Origin: JADJLQ01 sp031417835
GTDB taxonomy: Bacteria > Bacteroidota > Bacteroidia > Chitinophagales > Saprospiraceae
Length of the DNA stretch: 16,323 bases
Reading direction: 5' to 3'
NCBI GenBank assembly: GCA_031417835.1
Contig: JANOWJ010000025.1
Location: 1 to 16,323, forward strand
In this document: positions 1 through 5,861 of the stretch, in pieces
Position numbering within the stretch: position 1 is the stretch's first letter
Layout: every line of letters begins with the position of its first letter
The notes under the pieces: generated by a model
The model's input: only the letters and a program-made list of their open reading frames with translations
The model's database searches: none
What the model was told of the DNA's origin: nothing
Position numbers and translations under genes: made by a program

Positions 1-401
1 CTGATGCCTATCGGTTTACGGATTTTGTCTGGAGCATTAGTCCCTATTTTATGTGTTAATTTGCCGTTGCCCTGATCAAAACCTAATGCCAAGTTTTCTT
101 TCCCGTCCAGTACAAAAATAGTTTTAACATTAGCTGCCAACTGTACAGCATCATCAAACTGGTTTTTTATTTCAAATAGTAGATTACCATTGAGATCATA
201 AGCGACCAGTACATTTTTTCTTTGAGCGAGTATGGAGTATGTCGTATTGAAGGCATTGGAAATAGTTAAAAAAACCGGATTAGAACTTTTGGCCATTGGA
301 ACTATACTGATACCGATAGCAGTGCCATCTGGCTGTGCTGACACATGAAAAAAGCAGCAAGCAAGCAATAGACTAAAAATTCGTGGAAGGGTTGATTTCA
401 T
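1..401 (-). CDS. Exported protein of unknown function, C-terminus beyond window
   Basis: An open frame starts at an ATG (401-399) and stays open for 133 codons to the left edge, so the C-terminus is missing. The first 22-23 residues form a signal peptide: Lys at 2, Arg at 7, hydrophobic core about 8-18, and a VSA|Q cleavage site. Residues 12-15 (LLAC) resemble a lipobox, so a lipoprotein is possible but less likely because the hydrophobic stretch before it is short. The mature part has short hydrophobic strands separated by polar turns (for example NVLVAYDLNGNLLFEI), which suggests beta-sheet, perhaps propeller-like blades. I recognise no family. It is divergent from the TPR gene across 180 bp. 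No TAnnTTTG box lies next to its start. Confidence 0.6.
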   Translation of the reverse strand, partial: MKSTLPRIFSLLLACCFFHVSAQPDGTAIGISIVPMAKSSNPVFLTISNAFNTTYSILAQRKNVLVAYDLNGNLLFEIKNQFDDAVQLAANVKTIFVLDGKENLALGFDQGNGKLTHKIGTNAPDKIRKPIGI

Positions 402-557
402 CGGTATAAATTCTACTTTTTTAGTTCTAAGTAATAAATTTGAGTTACGCGGCTTGCCGTAACTAACTAAACGAACGAGTTAAAGGCATAACCAGATTTA
501 AAGACATAGGTGCAAATTAGGGTTTTTTGCGGATTCTTGCCGGAGATTATGGCAGAA

Positions 558-580
558 GACCTTGAAGGTCATTACCTTTG
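558..580 (+). promoter_or_regulatory. -7 promoter box and adjoining palindrome for the TPR gene
   Basis: TACCTTTG at 573-580 matches the Bacteroidota -7 consensus TAnnTTTG exactly and ends 1 nt before the ATG at 582. Just upstream, 558-570 is a perfect palindrome with 6-bp arms and a one-base centre (GACCTT G AAGGTC). It sits where an activator or repressor could contact polymerase. No clear TTG -33 element lies at 17-20 bp spacing. The box favours the ATG at 582 over the upstream in-frame starts at 510 and 549. Confidence 0.45.
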
Positions 581-581
581 T

Positions 582-1553
582 ATGCTTAAACGTGTATCAT
601 TGAAATATTTGATTTTAAATTTAGTCATGTGGTGCTGCCTTGCACTGCATGCGCAGGAGGATGCCTTAGTTTATTTTAATAACGGGTCTGACCTTGCATT
701 AAATAAAGATCATCGGGGTGCCATATTAGCTTTTGACAGAGCATTGAGTTTGGATCCAAACCTATATTATATCTATGCAAGTCGTGCCGAATCAAAGACT
801 GAACTCGGAGATTTTAGAGGGGCGATACTTGATTATAACATGTATAAAAAACTGGTCGAGGAGCTCAATTTGCTCGGAGATGCGGATGTGCTTGATAAAA
901 GGCAAAAGCTTATCTTAATGGTGCCAAGTTTAGCGAGTTTGACTGGCGTTGCGGATCCATCTTCAGAAAGCTTTGAAAACACCACTGAGCCCATCAATAG
1001 CAGCGAAGATCTCAAAGCTCTTTATTATCGAGGCAAATTAAAATTTGAATCCGGTGAGTTGATGGCGGCGATTAGCGATTTTTCACTGGCGATCACCGGC
1101 GATCCGGATTTTGCGATTGCGTATACCGGCAGAGGGTATGCTTACTTGAAAGGTAGAGACCTACCAGCTGCTCTTCGTGATTTTAATGCTGCACTCCGGT
1201 TGAATCCATCAGACTATTCGGCCATGGTCGGTAGAGGTGAAGTCAAGGATAAGGCTAGAAACTATGATAGAGCCATCGAAGACTTTACTGCTGCAATAAC
1301 CATGGCACCGGGTAAGTACCATGCTTTTTACGACAGAGGTCTTTCTTGGTTTAATCAAAAAAACTATGCCAAGGCTGAAGCGGATTTTTCCACAGTCCTC
1401 AAGCTCAACAGCAAACACGAAAAAGCCTACTTTAATAGAGCAGTTGCTCGAATCAATCAAAACCTGACGACGGAAGCTTGTCTGGATTTAAAAATGGCTA
1501 AAAGCCTTGGTCATCAACAGGCTGGAGTTTACCTCGCTAAGTTTTGCGAATAG
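582..1553 (+). CDS. Secreted TPR-repeat protein
   Basis: This 323-aa protein starts with a signal peptide at residues 1-25 (MLK, hydrophobic core, LHA|Q). It then carries about seven tetratricopeptide repeats: two at about 26-93, a linker to about 140, and a run of five at about 142-314. Repeats show the usual small/aromatic pattern, such as GRGYAYLKGRDLPAALRDF and DRGLSWFNQKNYAKAEADF. TPRs form helical scaffolds that bind partner proteins; no catalytic domain is visible, so it is probably a periplasmic or surface-associated adaptor. In-frame starts also exist at 510 and 549, but 582 places the signal peptide at the true N-terminus and follows a -7 box directly. No functional partner is evident among the neighbours, and the ligand cannot be told from sequence. 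Confidence 0.85.
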   Translation: MLKRVSLKYLILNLVMWCCLALHAQEDALVYFNNGSDLALNKDHRGAILAFDRALSLDPNLYYIYASRAESKTELGDFRGAILDYNMYKKLVEELNLLGDADVLDKRQKLILMVPSLASLTGVADPSSESFENTTEPINSSEDLKALYYRGKLKFESGELMAAISDFSLAITGDPDFAIAYTGRGYAYLKGRDLPAALRDFNAALRLNPSDYSAMVGRGEVKDKARNYDRAIEDFTAAITMAPGKYHAFYDRGLSWFNQKNYAKAEADFSTVLKLNSKHEKAYFNRAVARINQNLTTEACLDLKMAKSLGHQQAGVYLAKFCE

Positions 1554-1608
1554 AAAAAAAAGTTCTTGAAAAACACAGGTTTATATAAATCTGTGTTTTT
1601 CAAGAACT
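1552..1608. terminator. Bidirectional hairpin terminator between convergent genes
   Basis: Arms 1561-1583 and 1586-1608 form a 23-bp stem with one G-U wobble and a two-base centre (effectively a small tetraloop). On the minus strand the stem is followed by a run of T (the A-run 1553-1560 on plus), a textbook intrinsic terminator for the gene at 1616-1999. On the plus strand the A-run precedes the stem, and the sequence after it is only moderately T-rich, so it probably also stops the TPR transcript, less strongly. Confidence 0.85.
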
Positions 1609-1615
1609 GAAGTCT

Positions 1616-1999
1616 TTATTCTGTGACAAACTTGCATACGCCACCCTCCATGAAGAAGGTTAATTTGGCGACTTCACATAAGTCGATACCCCGGACATAC
1701 CAAAACTTAGTATCGTTTTCATCCAGGGAGACCTTTACATCCCAATGGCAATCGCCATCGTCATCATCATCAAATGTGACATCGACTTCATCTTCATGTT
1801 CTACCAGATCTTCAGGAAGCAAGTCATCCCCCCAATCTTCATCTTTAGTCTCTGTGACAAAAAATGCATACAGGGTTTTACCTGTATTATTTTCAAATGT
1901 AAAATCAAGAACACCTTTGTTGGTGTGGTTGTGCGTATGAGCACTTACAGGTCGAAGTATTATACATAATACTCCAAGAAAAATCAATAGTCGTTTCAT
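1616..1999 (-). CDS. Small exported acidic protein with His-rich N-terminus
   Basis: This 127-aa protein has a clear signal peptide at 1-20 (MKR, hydrophobic core, PVSA) with a V-x-A cleavage site. Cleavage there leaves a mature N-terminus of His-Thr-His-Asn-His. The mature domain contains FENNTGKTLYAFFV, then DWGDDLLPEDLV, then a run of Asp, then FWYVRGIDLCEVAKLTFF. This NNTG...DWGxDlL...F layout resembles a family of small secreted proteins, found in varied bacteria, that is sometimes misnamed argininosuccinate lyase in databases; I make that link from memory and it is uncertain. Three cysteines remain after cleavage (in DGDCHWD, IDLCEV and GGVCKF). The acidity and histidines suggest metal binding, which is inference. 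It ends 7 bp from the shared hairpin terminator. Confidence 0.8.
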   Translation of the reverse strand: MKRLLIFLGVLCIILRPVSAHTHNHTNKGVLDFTFENNTGKTLYAFFVTETKDEDWGDDLLPEDLVEHEDEVDVTFDDDDDGDCHWDVKVSLDENDTKFWYVRGIDLCEVAKLTFFMEGGVCKFVTE

Positions 2000-2152
2000 A
2001 ATATTATAACAGTTGTGGTTTATACATCGAATGTAATTTGGTAAAATTCAAATCGCTGTAAAAGTAATAGAATGTAATCGTAAGGAAGTAAAAATTAGTT
2101 CATTAAAATGAATCAAAGTGAACAAACAGTAAATCCATTCATGAATAGGAAT

Positions 2153-2190
2153 AAAAAAATGGCTTGAAGTAATCCCCAAGCCATTTTTTG
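2153..2190 (-). terminator. Intrinsic terminator of tRNA-Phe
   Basis: Arms 2154-2166 and 2177-2189 are perfectly complementary over 13 bp with a 10-nt loop. The stem is GC-containing at the loop end and ends in A/T runs, so in the minus direction it closes with a U-run. It begins 4 nt past the 3' end of the tRNA. Confidence 0.85.
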
Positions 2191-2193
2191 AAG

Positions 2194-2266
2194 TGGTGCC
2201 TCCAGGAATTGAACCAGGGACACCAGGATTTTCAGTCCTGTGCTCTACCAACTGAGCTAAGGCACC
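2194..2266 (-). tRNA. tRNA-Phe (anticodon GAA)
   Basis: The minus strand folds as a 73-nt cloverleaf. Acceptor GGTGCCT pairs with AGGCACC, the D arm is GCTC/GAGC with GG in the loop, and the anticodon stem CAGGA/TCCTG holds loop CTGAAAA, giving anticodon GAA (Phe). The variable loop is GTGTC and the T arm is CCTGG-TTCAATT-CCTGG. The T stem has one U-U mismatch at its middle pair, and the T loop reads TTCAA rather than TTCGA. The discriminator is A and CCA is not encoded. It is a single-gene transcription unit with its own promoter and terminator. Confidence 0.96.
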
Positions 2267-2300
2267 TCTGCATTTTAAAATTATTTTTAAAGCGCGGGTG

Positions 2301-2330
2301 CAAAGATAATCGTAATATTCATAAATCAAA
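2301..2330 (-). promoter_or_regulatory. Bacteroidota-type promoter of tRNA-Phe
   Basis: Read on the minus strand, a TTTG -33 element (2330-2327) is followed after 18 bp by TATCTTTG (2308-2301), an exact TAnnTTTG -7 box. The box ends 34 nt before the tRNA 5' end, leaving a short A/T-rich leader. This is the clearest full promoter in the window and a reference for the other -7 boxes. Confidence 0.85.
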
Positions 2331-2388
2331 GCCGCCTCATAAAATTCATATTCAGTTTATAAACTATTGATTTATAGATATTTAAGGT

Positions 2389-2529
2389 ATGGTGTTGTTT
2401 CTTGGCTCAGATATTACAGAGATTAGATCTTGGTTTTTAAACACACATCCTCATGTCTCGACAAAGGTCAAGTGGGACTACAATTATTTTTATTCGAAAT
2501 GTAATAACCAGTTTAAGGTCCCGATTTAA
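2389..2529 (+). other. 46-codon open frame of doubtful status
   Basis: An ATG at 2389 opens 46 sense codons ending in TAA at 2527-2529 (MVLFLGSDITEIRSWFLN...). I recognise no family. It has no evident promoter box or ribosome site, and the first TTTAAGGT copy lies directly before its ATG. The gap 2267-2625 otherwise holds the tRNA promoter and the motif cluster. Confidence 0.15.
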
Positions 2530-2598
2530 TCAAATCAAGTGTTTTTTCTAGTGGTCGTTGATCAGATTCTTTTTTTGGCATTCGATCCTTTTTCCTAG

Positions 2599-2622
2599 AT
2601 TTAAGGTCTAAAAACCTTAAAT
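2599..2622 (+). promoter_or_regulatory. Hairpin or operator just before the DUF1761 start
   Basis: ATTTAAGGT (2599-2607) and ACCTTAAAT (2614-2622) are perfect 9-bp inverted arms around a 6-nt loop, ending 3 nt before the ATG at 2626. In RNA it would cover the ribosome-binding region; in DNA it could be a dimer-binding operator. There is no T-run after it, so it is not a terminator. Confidence 0.45.
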
Positions 2623-2625
2623 GTT

Positions 2626-3060
2626 ATGGAAAATCAAATCAATTGGCTAGCGATCGTATTAGCAACACTAGTGCCAACTATCGTAGGCTTTGTTTATTAT
2701 CATCCCAAAGTAGCAGGTCAGGCCTGGATGGATGCAAATGGGTTTACACTTGAAAGTCTCGGTAAAGGACCACAGCCCATATTATATGTTGCTTCGATAG
2801 TCCTTTCTTTTTTGCTTGCTTTTTTTGTGATGACTAATGTGACAGGCGAAGGCCAGACTGTAGCCGCTGATGGTCACAGTTATGTCACTTTTCAACATGG
2901 GTTGGCTCATGGTGTAGGTATGACCCTTATGTTTGTCATACCCGTCTTAGGCACTATGGGGATCTTTGAAAAGAGATCCATGAAATGGTTTTTGGTCAAT
3001 ATAGGCTACTGGCTTATAACCTTATGTGTTATGGCAGGTATTTTGAGTGCAATGAGATAA
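2626..3060 (+). CDS. DUF1761 family membrane protein
   Basis: This 144-aa integral inner-membrane protein has four predicted hydrophobic segments at about 7-25, 51-72, 89-109 and 119-142. The start NWLAIVLATLVPTIVGFVYY followed by a lone W-M (AWMDANGF) is typical of DUF1761 proteins, which have the first helix, a short loop with KxxGxxWM, and three more helices. No biochemical function is established for the family that I can name. The length is normal. It stands alone: a tRNA unit lies upstream in the opposite direction, and the agmatine genes end 7 bp past its stop from the other strand, with no terminator hairpin visible between. Confidence 0.8.
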   Translation: MENQINWLAIVLATLVPTIVGFVYYHPKVAGQAWMDANGFTLESLGKGPQPILYVASIVLSFLLAFFVMTNVTGEGQTVAADGHSYVTFQHGLAHGVGMTLMFVIPVLGTMGIFEKRSMKWFLVNIGYWLITLCVMAGILSAMR

Positions 3061-3067
3061 TAAACCA

Positions 3068-4201
3068 TTAGACGAAAGGTTCCTGTTGGCTGAGGCAGTG
3101 AAAACTCCCCAGTCCCCAGATGATATCTGTAGAATCGATACCAACAGCGCAGCGAGTGGGAAAACAATCCTGAATAATCTGCAATGCTTGGTCATCTTTG
3201 GCATTGCGGAAGGTGGGTACTATCACTGATTCATTGGAAATATAAAAATTAGCATAGGAGGCTGGCAATCGCTGGCCTTCGTAGTATATAGCATCGGGCA
3301 TCGGTAGCTCGACGATATTGAGGGCTTTACCATTCAATAGCCTCATAGATTTTAATTGACGAAGATTGTGATCCAACAAACTATGATTTTCATCTTTTTT
3401 GTTTGGTTCGATTACGGCAATGACCGTATCCTCATTGACAAAACGGACGGTATCATCAATGTGACCATCGGTATCGTCACCGACGATGCCTTCGTCTATC
3501 CATAGTACTTGCTCCATACCATAATAATCAAATAGGTATTGTTCTATTTGACCTTGATTTAAATGTGGGTTGCGATTTTTATTCAATAGACAAGCTGATG
3601 AGGTAATCAGTGTGCCTTTACCATTAAACTCTACGCTGCCCCCCTCCATTACGATATTGGGATGATATACGGGTACATTCATAGCGGTAGCTACGAGGGT
3701 TGGTATCACATCGTCCAAGTCAAAGGGAGGGTATTTATTGCCCCAAGCATTATAACCCCAATCGATAATGATTTTTTTGACATCATGATTTGGATTAATT
3801 AAAAATGCTGGACCATGATCTCTACACCAAGCGTCATTCGTAGGATGGATAAAAAATTTGACTTTAGATAATTCCACCTCTGCTTTAGATAACAAAGAGG
3901 TTGCAAAATTTTGCATAGCCTCGTCAACTACATTGATACACACTACTTCACCGAGCGTCAGTTCTTTGATGAAAGCCACATATGATGGATAGATCAGGTG
4001 GATCTTGCCTGGCCAGCTTTGTTCTTTATGGGGCCAGGATAGCCAGGTGGCATAGTGCAGTGCAAATTCTGCGGGAAAATAATAACCCTGAGCTTGAGGT
4101 GTTTTAAAACCCAATTTATCTGGGGTCCAAATCAAAGGATGATCCGTGATACTAGCTGACGATCCGTCAAGCTGATGGCTATTGATCTGATTATTCTCCA
4201 T
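3068..4201 (-). CDS. aguA: Agmatine deiminase
   Basis: This 377-aa cytosolic enzyme hydrolyses agmatine to N-carbamoylputrescine and ammonia. It belongs to the guanidine-modifying, peptidylarginine-deiminase-like family. Expected motifs are all present: WCRDHGP (125-131), FNAWG-like YNAWGN near 150-155, EGGS (186-189), CLLNKNRNP (204-212), GDDTDGHIDD (241-250, with the catalytic His at 247), FYISNESVIVPTF and GLGSFHC near the end, with the nucleophile Cys369. Length is usual for the family. The start codon lies inside the end of aguB (11-bp overlap), which implies translational coupling. Peptidylarginine deiminases of this family carry extra secretion domains that are absent here. With aguB it forms the arginine-decarboxylase route to putrescine; the decarboxylase itself is not in the window. 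Confidence 0.95.
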   Translation of the reverse strand: MENNQINSHQLDGSSASITDHPLIWTPDKLGFKTPQAQGYYFPAEFALHYATWLSWPHKEQSWPGKIHLIYPSYVAFIKELTLGEVVCINVVDEAMQNFATSLLSKAEVELSKVKFFIHPTNDAWCRDHGPAFLINPNHDVKKIIIDWGYNAWGNKYPPFDLDDVIPTLVATAMNVPVYHPNIVMEGGSVEFNGKGTLITSSACLLNKNRNPHLNQGQIEQYLFDYYGMEQVLWIDEGIVGDDTDGHIDDTVRFVNEDTVIAVIEPNKKDENHSLLDHNLRQLKSMRLLNGKALNIVELPMPDAIYYEGQRLPASYANFYISNESVIVPTFRNAKDDQALQIIQDCFPTRCAVGIDSTDIIWGLGSFHCLSQQEPFV

Positions 4202-5066
4202 CGATGTATCGTTTTGTAATGTTTTGGTACGAATCTATGCGTCGATCTCTTAAAAATGGCCAATGGGTTCTATAAAAATCCGTTCGCTCCAGATCCAGAC
4301 TCTCCACATGGACTTCTTCCTGATCGTGAGAGGCTTGATACAGTATTCTTCCAAAAGGATTGGCTACGAATGACCCGCCCCAAAACTTCATCGCACCATC
4401 TTGTTCGAAGCCTACCCGATTGACACTGACCACGGGTATACCATTGGCTATAGCGTGACTGCGTTGTATCGTCTGCCACCCATTATATTGTTCACTATTG
4501 GTAGCTTCATCTTGAGCTGTAGCCCAGCCGATCGCGGTGGGATAAAATAAGATTTCGGCTCCCGTCAATGCGGTCAATCGTGCCGCTTCAGGATACCATT
4601 GATCCCAGCAAATCAACACCCCGATCGTGGCAAACTTTGTTTTAAATACCTTATACCCAAGGTCTCCCGGAGTGAAATAAAATTTTTCGAAAAATGCCGG
4701 ATCATCGGGAATATGCATTTTGCGGTACTTGCCAAGGTAGGTGCCGTCTGCATCGATGACAGCGGTGGTATTGTGGTAGATACCTTGAGCTCTTTTTTCA
4801 AATAATGAAGCGATGATCACAACACCCAATTCTTTGGCCAAATCTTGCAATTTTTCTGTAGAAGGGCCAGGAATGGGCTCTGCCAGTTTAAAGTTTTCAT
4901 AGTCTTCAACATCACAAAAGTATAAGGATGTAAATAATTCTTGAAGACATACGATTTGAGCTCCTTTGGAAGCAGCTTCACGAGTTTTGACCATAGCTTT
5001 ATTCAGATTAACTTCTTTATCTGAAGTACAAGTCATTTGAACCAAACCTATATTTACTTTAGCCAT
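4191..5066 (-). CDS. aguB: N-carbamoylputrescine amidohydrolase
   Basis: This 291-aa nitrilase-superfamily enzyme hydrolyses N-carbamoylputrescine to putrescine, CO2 and ammonia in the cytosol. The Glu-Lys-Cys triad is intact: Glu43 in LQELF, Lys116 in YRKMHIP and Cys153 in LICWDQWYPE. The tail FLRDRRIDSYQNITKRY is typical of the carbamoylputrescine branch rather than of general amidases. Family length is normal. It is the upstream gene of the pair; its stop overlaps the aguA start by 11 bp. The 296-bp region before it holds a possible small ORF but no TAnnTTTG box close to the ATG, so its promoter is not identified. Confidence 0.95.
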   Translation of the reverse strand: MAKVNIGLVQMTCTSDKEVNLNKAMVKTREAASKGAQIVCLQELFTSLYFCDVEDYENFKLAEPIPGPSTEKLQDLAKELGVVIIASLFEKRAQGIYHNTTAVIDADGTYLGKYRKMHIPDDPAFFEKFYFTPGDLGYKVFKTKFATIGVLICWDQWYPEAARLTALTGAEILFYPTAIGWATAQDEATNSEQYNGWQTIQRSHAIANGIPVVSVNRVGFEQDGAMKFWGGSFVANPFGRILYQASHDQEEVHVESLDLERTDFYRTHWPFLRDRRIDSYQNITKRYIDGE

Positions 5067-5131
5067 ATATTTTGAAATTTCTAATATGATCCAACATGCA
5101 TTTTACCAAGGCAAATAGGACTCATTTTAGC

Positions 5132-5275
5132 TCAAAAAAGATCATTTGAATGAAAAAACGATGGACCAAAACCACCTCTAGCAATAGTATTTTGTTTCAA
5201 ATCTGGCAAAATACTAATAACTTCTTCGTTCAGTAACCAATTTTTGCATAATTTAAATGATTTCCTTTTAATCAT
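5132..5275 (-). CDS. Possible 47-aa protein, unrecognised
   Basis: An ATG at 5275 opens 47 codons to a TGA at 5134-5132. The product is MIKRKSFKLC, then NWLLNEEVISILPDL, then RGGFGPSFF, a balanced composition that looks protein-like rather than random. An in-frame stop lies two codons upstream of the ATG, so the start is fixed, or the frame is a decayed remnant of something longer. It sits between the DUF2283 gene and aguB on the same strand. I recognise no family. The rest of 5067-5362 shows nothing else. Confidence 0.25.
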   Translation of the reverse strand: MIKRKSFKLCKNWLLNEEVISILPDLKQNTIARGGFGPSFFHSNDLF

Positions 5276-5362
5276 GCATTATGAGATTGACCGTTTTGCC
5301 AATACTTTTTCGCAGCATCATTGTACTAATCTCAAGTTTAAATTAGTTTGCGAAGAATAATT

Positions 5363-5557
5363 TCAAGCAACTTCGTACTCCACCTTTGAAGGTTGGATAG
5401 TTGTCTTCGATGCGTTTAGAATTTCTATACTTACCAATGACCCATCGCTGGCATAATCCAGAATAACACCTTTTTTGTCTTGATCAGATTCGAAAATTTT
5501 CAAATCACTTAAACGGATATAAAGAATATCAGTTTCATTATCATATTTGACTTTCAT
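5363..5557 (-). CDS. DUF2283 small protein (putative antitoxin partner)
   Basis: This 64-aa protein matches DUF2283: the opening MKVKYDNETDILYIRLSD, then a short strand, GVILDYASDGSLVSIEILNAS, and a variable tail. The family is about this length. Its ATG overlaps the TGA of the DUF4258 gene in an ATGA, so the two are translationally coupled. Small DUF2283 proteins often sit beside DUF4258 genes, and the pair is suspected to be a toxin-antitoxin module. That role is inference here; nothing in the sequence shows DNA binding. It could instead be an accessory cytosolic protein. Confidence 0.85.
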   Translation of the reverse strand: MKVKYDNETDILYIRLSDLKIFESDQDKKGVILDYASDGSLVSIEILNASKTTIQPSKVEYEVA

Positions 5558-5811
5558 TGGTATTTATTAATTTTTGTTGTGAGATAAACCGTTTTTACTA
5601 AAAATGGATTCTTCAATTTATTAACAAAGACTCTGATTAAAACATCCATTTCGTACGTACTTTTTATTTTTTTCTGATAAATTACTTGACCGATCTCATC
5701 ATCAATAATTTTATCTGGTTGATTTAAAACTAAAAATATGGATTCAAGGGCAATTCCTCTCTCCCTTGCTTGGTCTGTAGCATGTTTGGATATTTCAAAA
5801 TCACTGTTCAA
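5554..5811 (-). CDS. DUF4258 small protein (putative toxin)
   Basis: This 85-aa protein matches DUF4258: SKHATDQARERGI (H10 and R16/R18 in the usual HAxxRxxxR pattern), then a helix, a PDKIIDDEIGQVIYQ turn-strand, and the closing strands LIRVFVNK and VKTVYLTT. The size and helix-then-sheet layout resemble small RNase-type toxins such as RelE-like proteins, but catalysis is not shown. The start must be the TTG at 5811-5809: the next upstream in-frame codons reach a stop within four codons, and the first Met downstream is mid-protein. A TAnnTTTG box ends 4 nt before that TTG, so it probably has its own promoter. It lies 50 bp after guaB. Confidence 0.8.
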   Translation of the reverse strand: MNSDFEISKHATDQARERGIALESIFLVLNQPDKIIDDEIGQVIYQKKIKSTYEMDVLIRVFVNKLKNPFLVKTVYLTTKINKYQ

Positions 5812-5815
5812 ATCA

Positions 5816-5823
5816 CAAAATTA
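5816..5823 (-). promoter_or_regulatory. -7 box of the DUF4258/DUF2283 pair
   Basis: Minus-strand TAATTTTG matches TAnnTTTG exactly and ends 4 nt before the TTG start at 5811. The box plus TGA spacer (TGAT) closely mirrors the NagZ-fusion promoter (TGAC). No good -33 element is seen. It would allow transcription independent of guaB. Confidence 0.45.
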
Positions 5824-5861
5824 AAGCGAATTAAATTAGTATTAAACTTGAAATTCTTGGA

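Larger units (their letters stand above)
2381..2622. repeat. Cluster of four TTTAAGGT motifs
   Basis: The 8-mer TTTAAGGT occurs at 2381-2388, 2512-2519 and 2600-2607, and inverted (ACCTTAAA) at 2614-2621. All four lie in the gap before the DUF1761 gene. The last two face each other. Such a cluster can be a set of operator sites, but the regulator is unknown. Confidence 0.4.

Noticed and set aside
1623..1940. Plus-strand Ser-rich 105-codon frame
   Set aside because: It is antisense to the exported acidic protein; the Ser runs are the complement of Asp codons.
2194..2266. U-U mismatch in the T stem as a sign of a tRNA pseudogene
   Set aside because: All other stems, the anticodon loop, promoter and terminator are intact, and as far as I recall this T-stem form is common in Bacteroidota tRNA-Phe.
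2048..2329. Minus-strand 93-codon frame crossing the tRNA
   Set aside because: It reads through tRNA-Phe, its terminator and its promoter; this is a chance frame, not a protein.
3068..4201. Secreted peptidylarginine deiminase (PPAD-like)
   Set aside because: There is no signal peptide or C-terminal secretion domain, and the aguB partner shows the agmatine pathway.
4270..4479. Second minus-strand frame inside aguB
   Set aside because: It is a shifted frame within a complete nitrilase-family gene with all catalytic residues.
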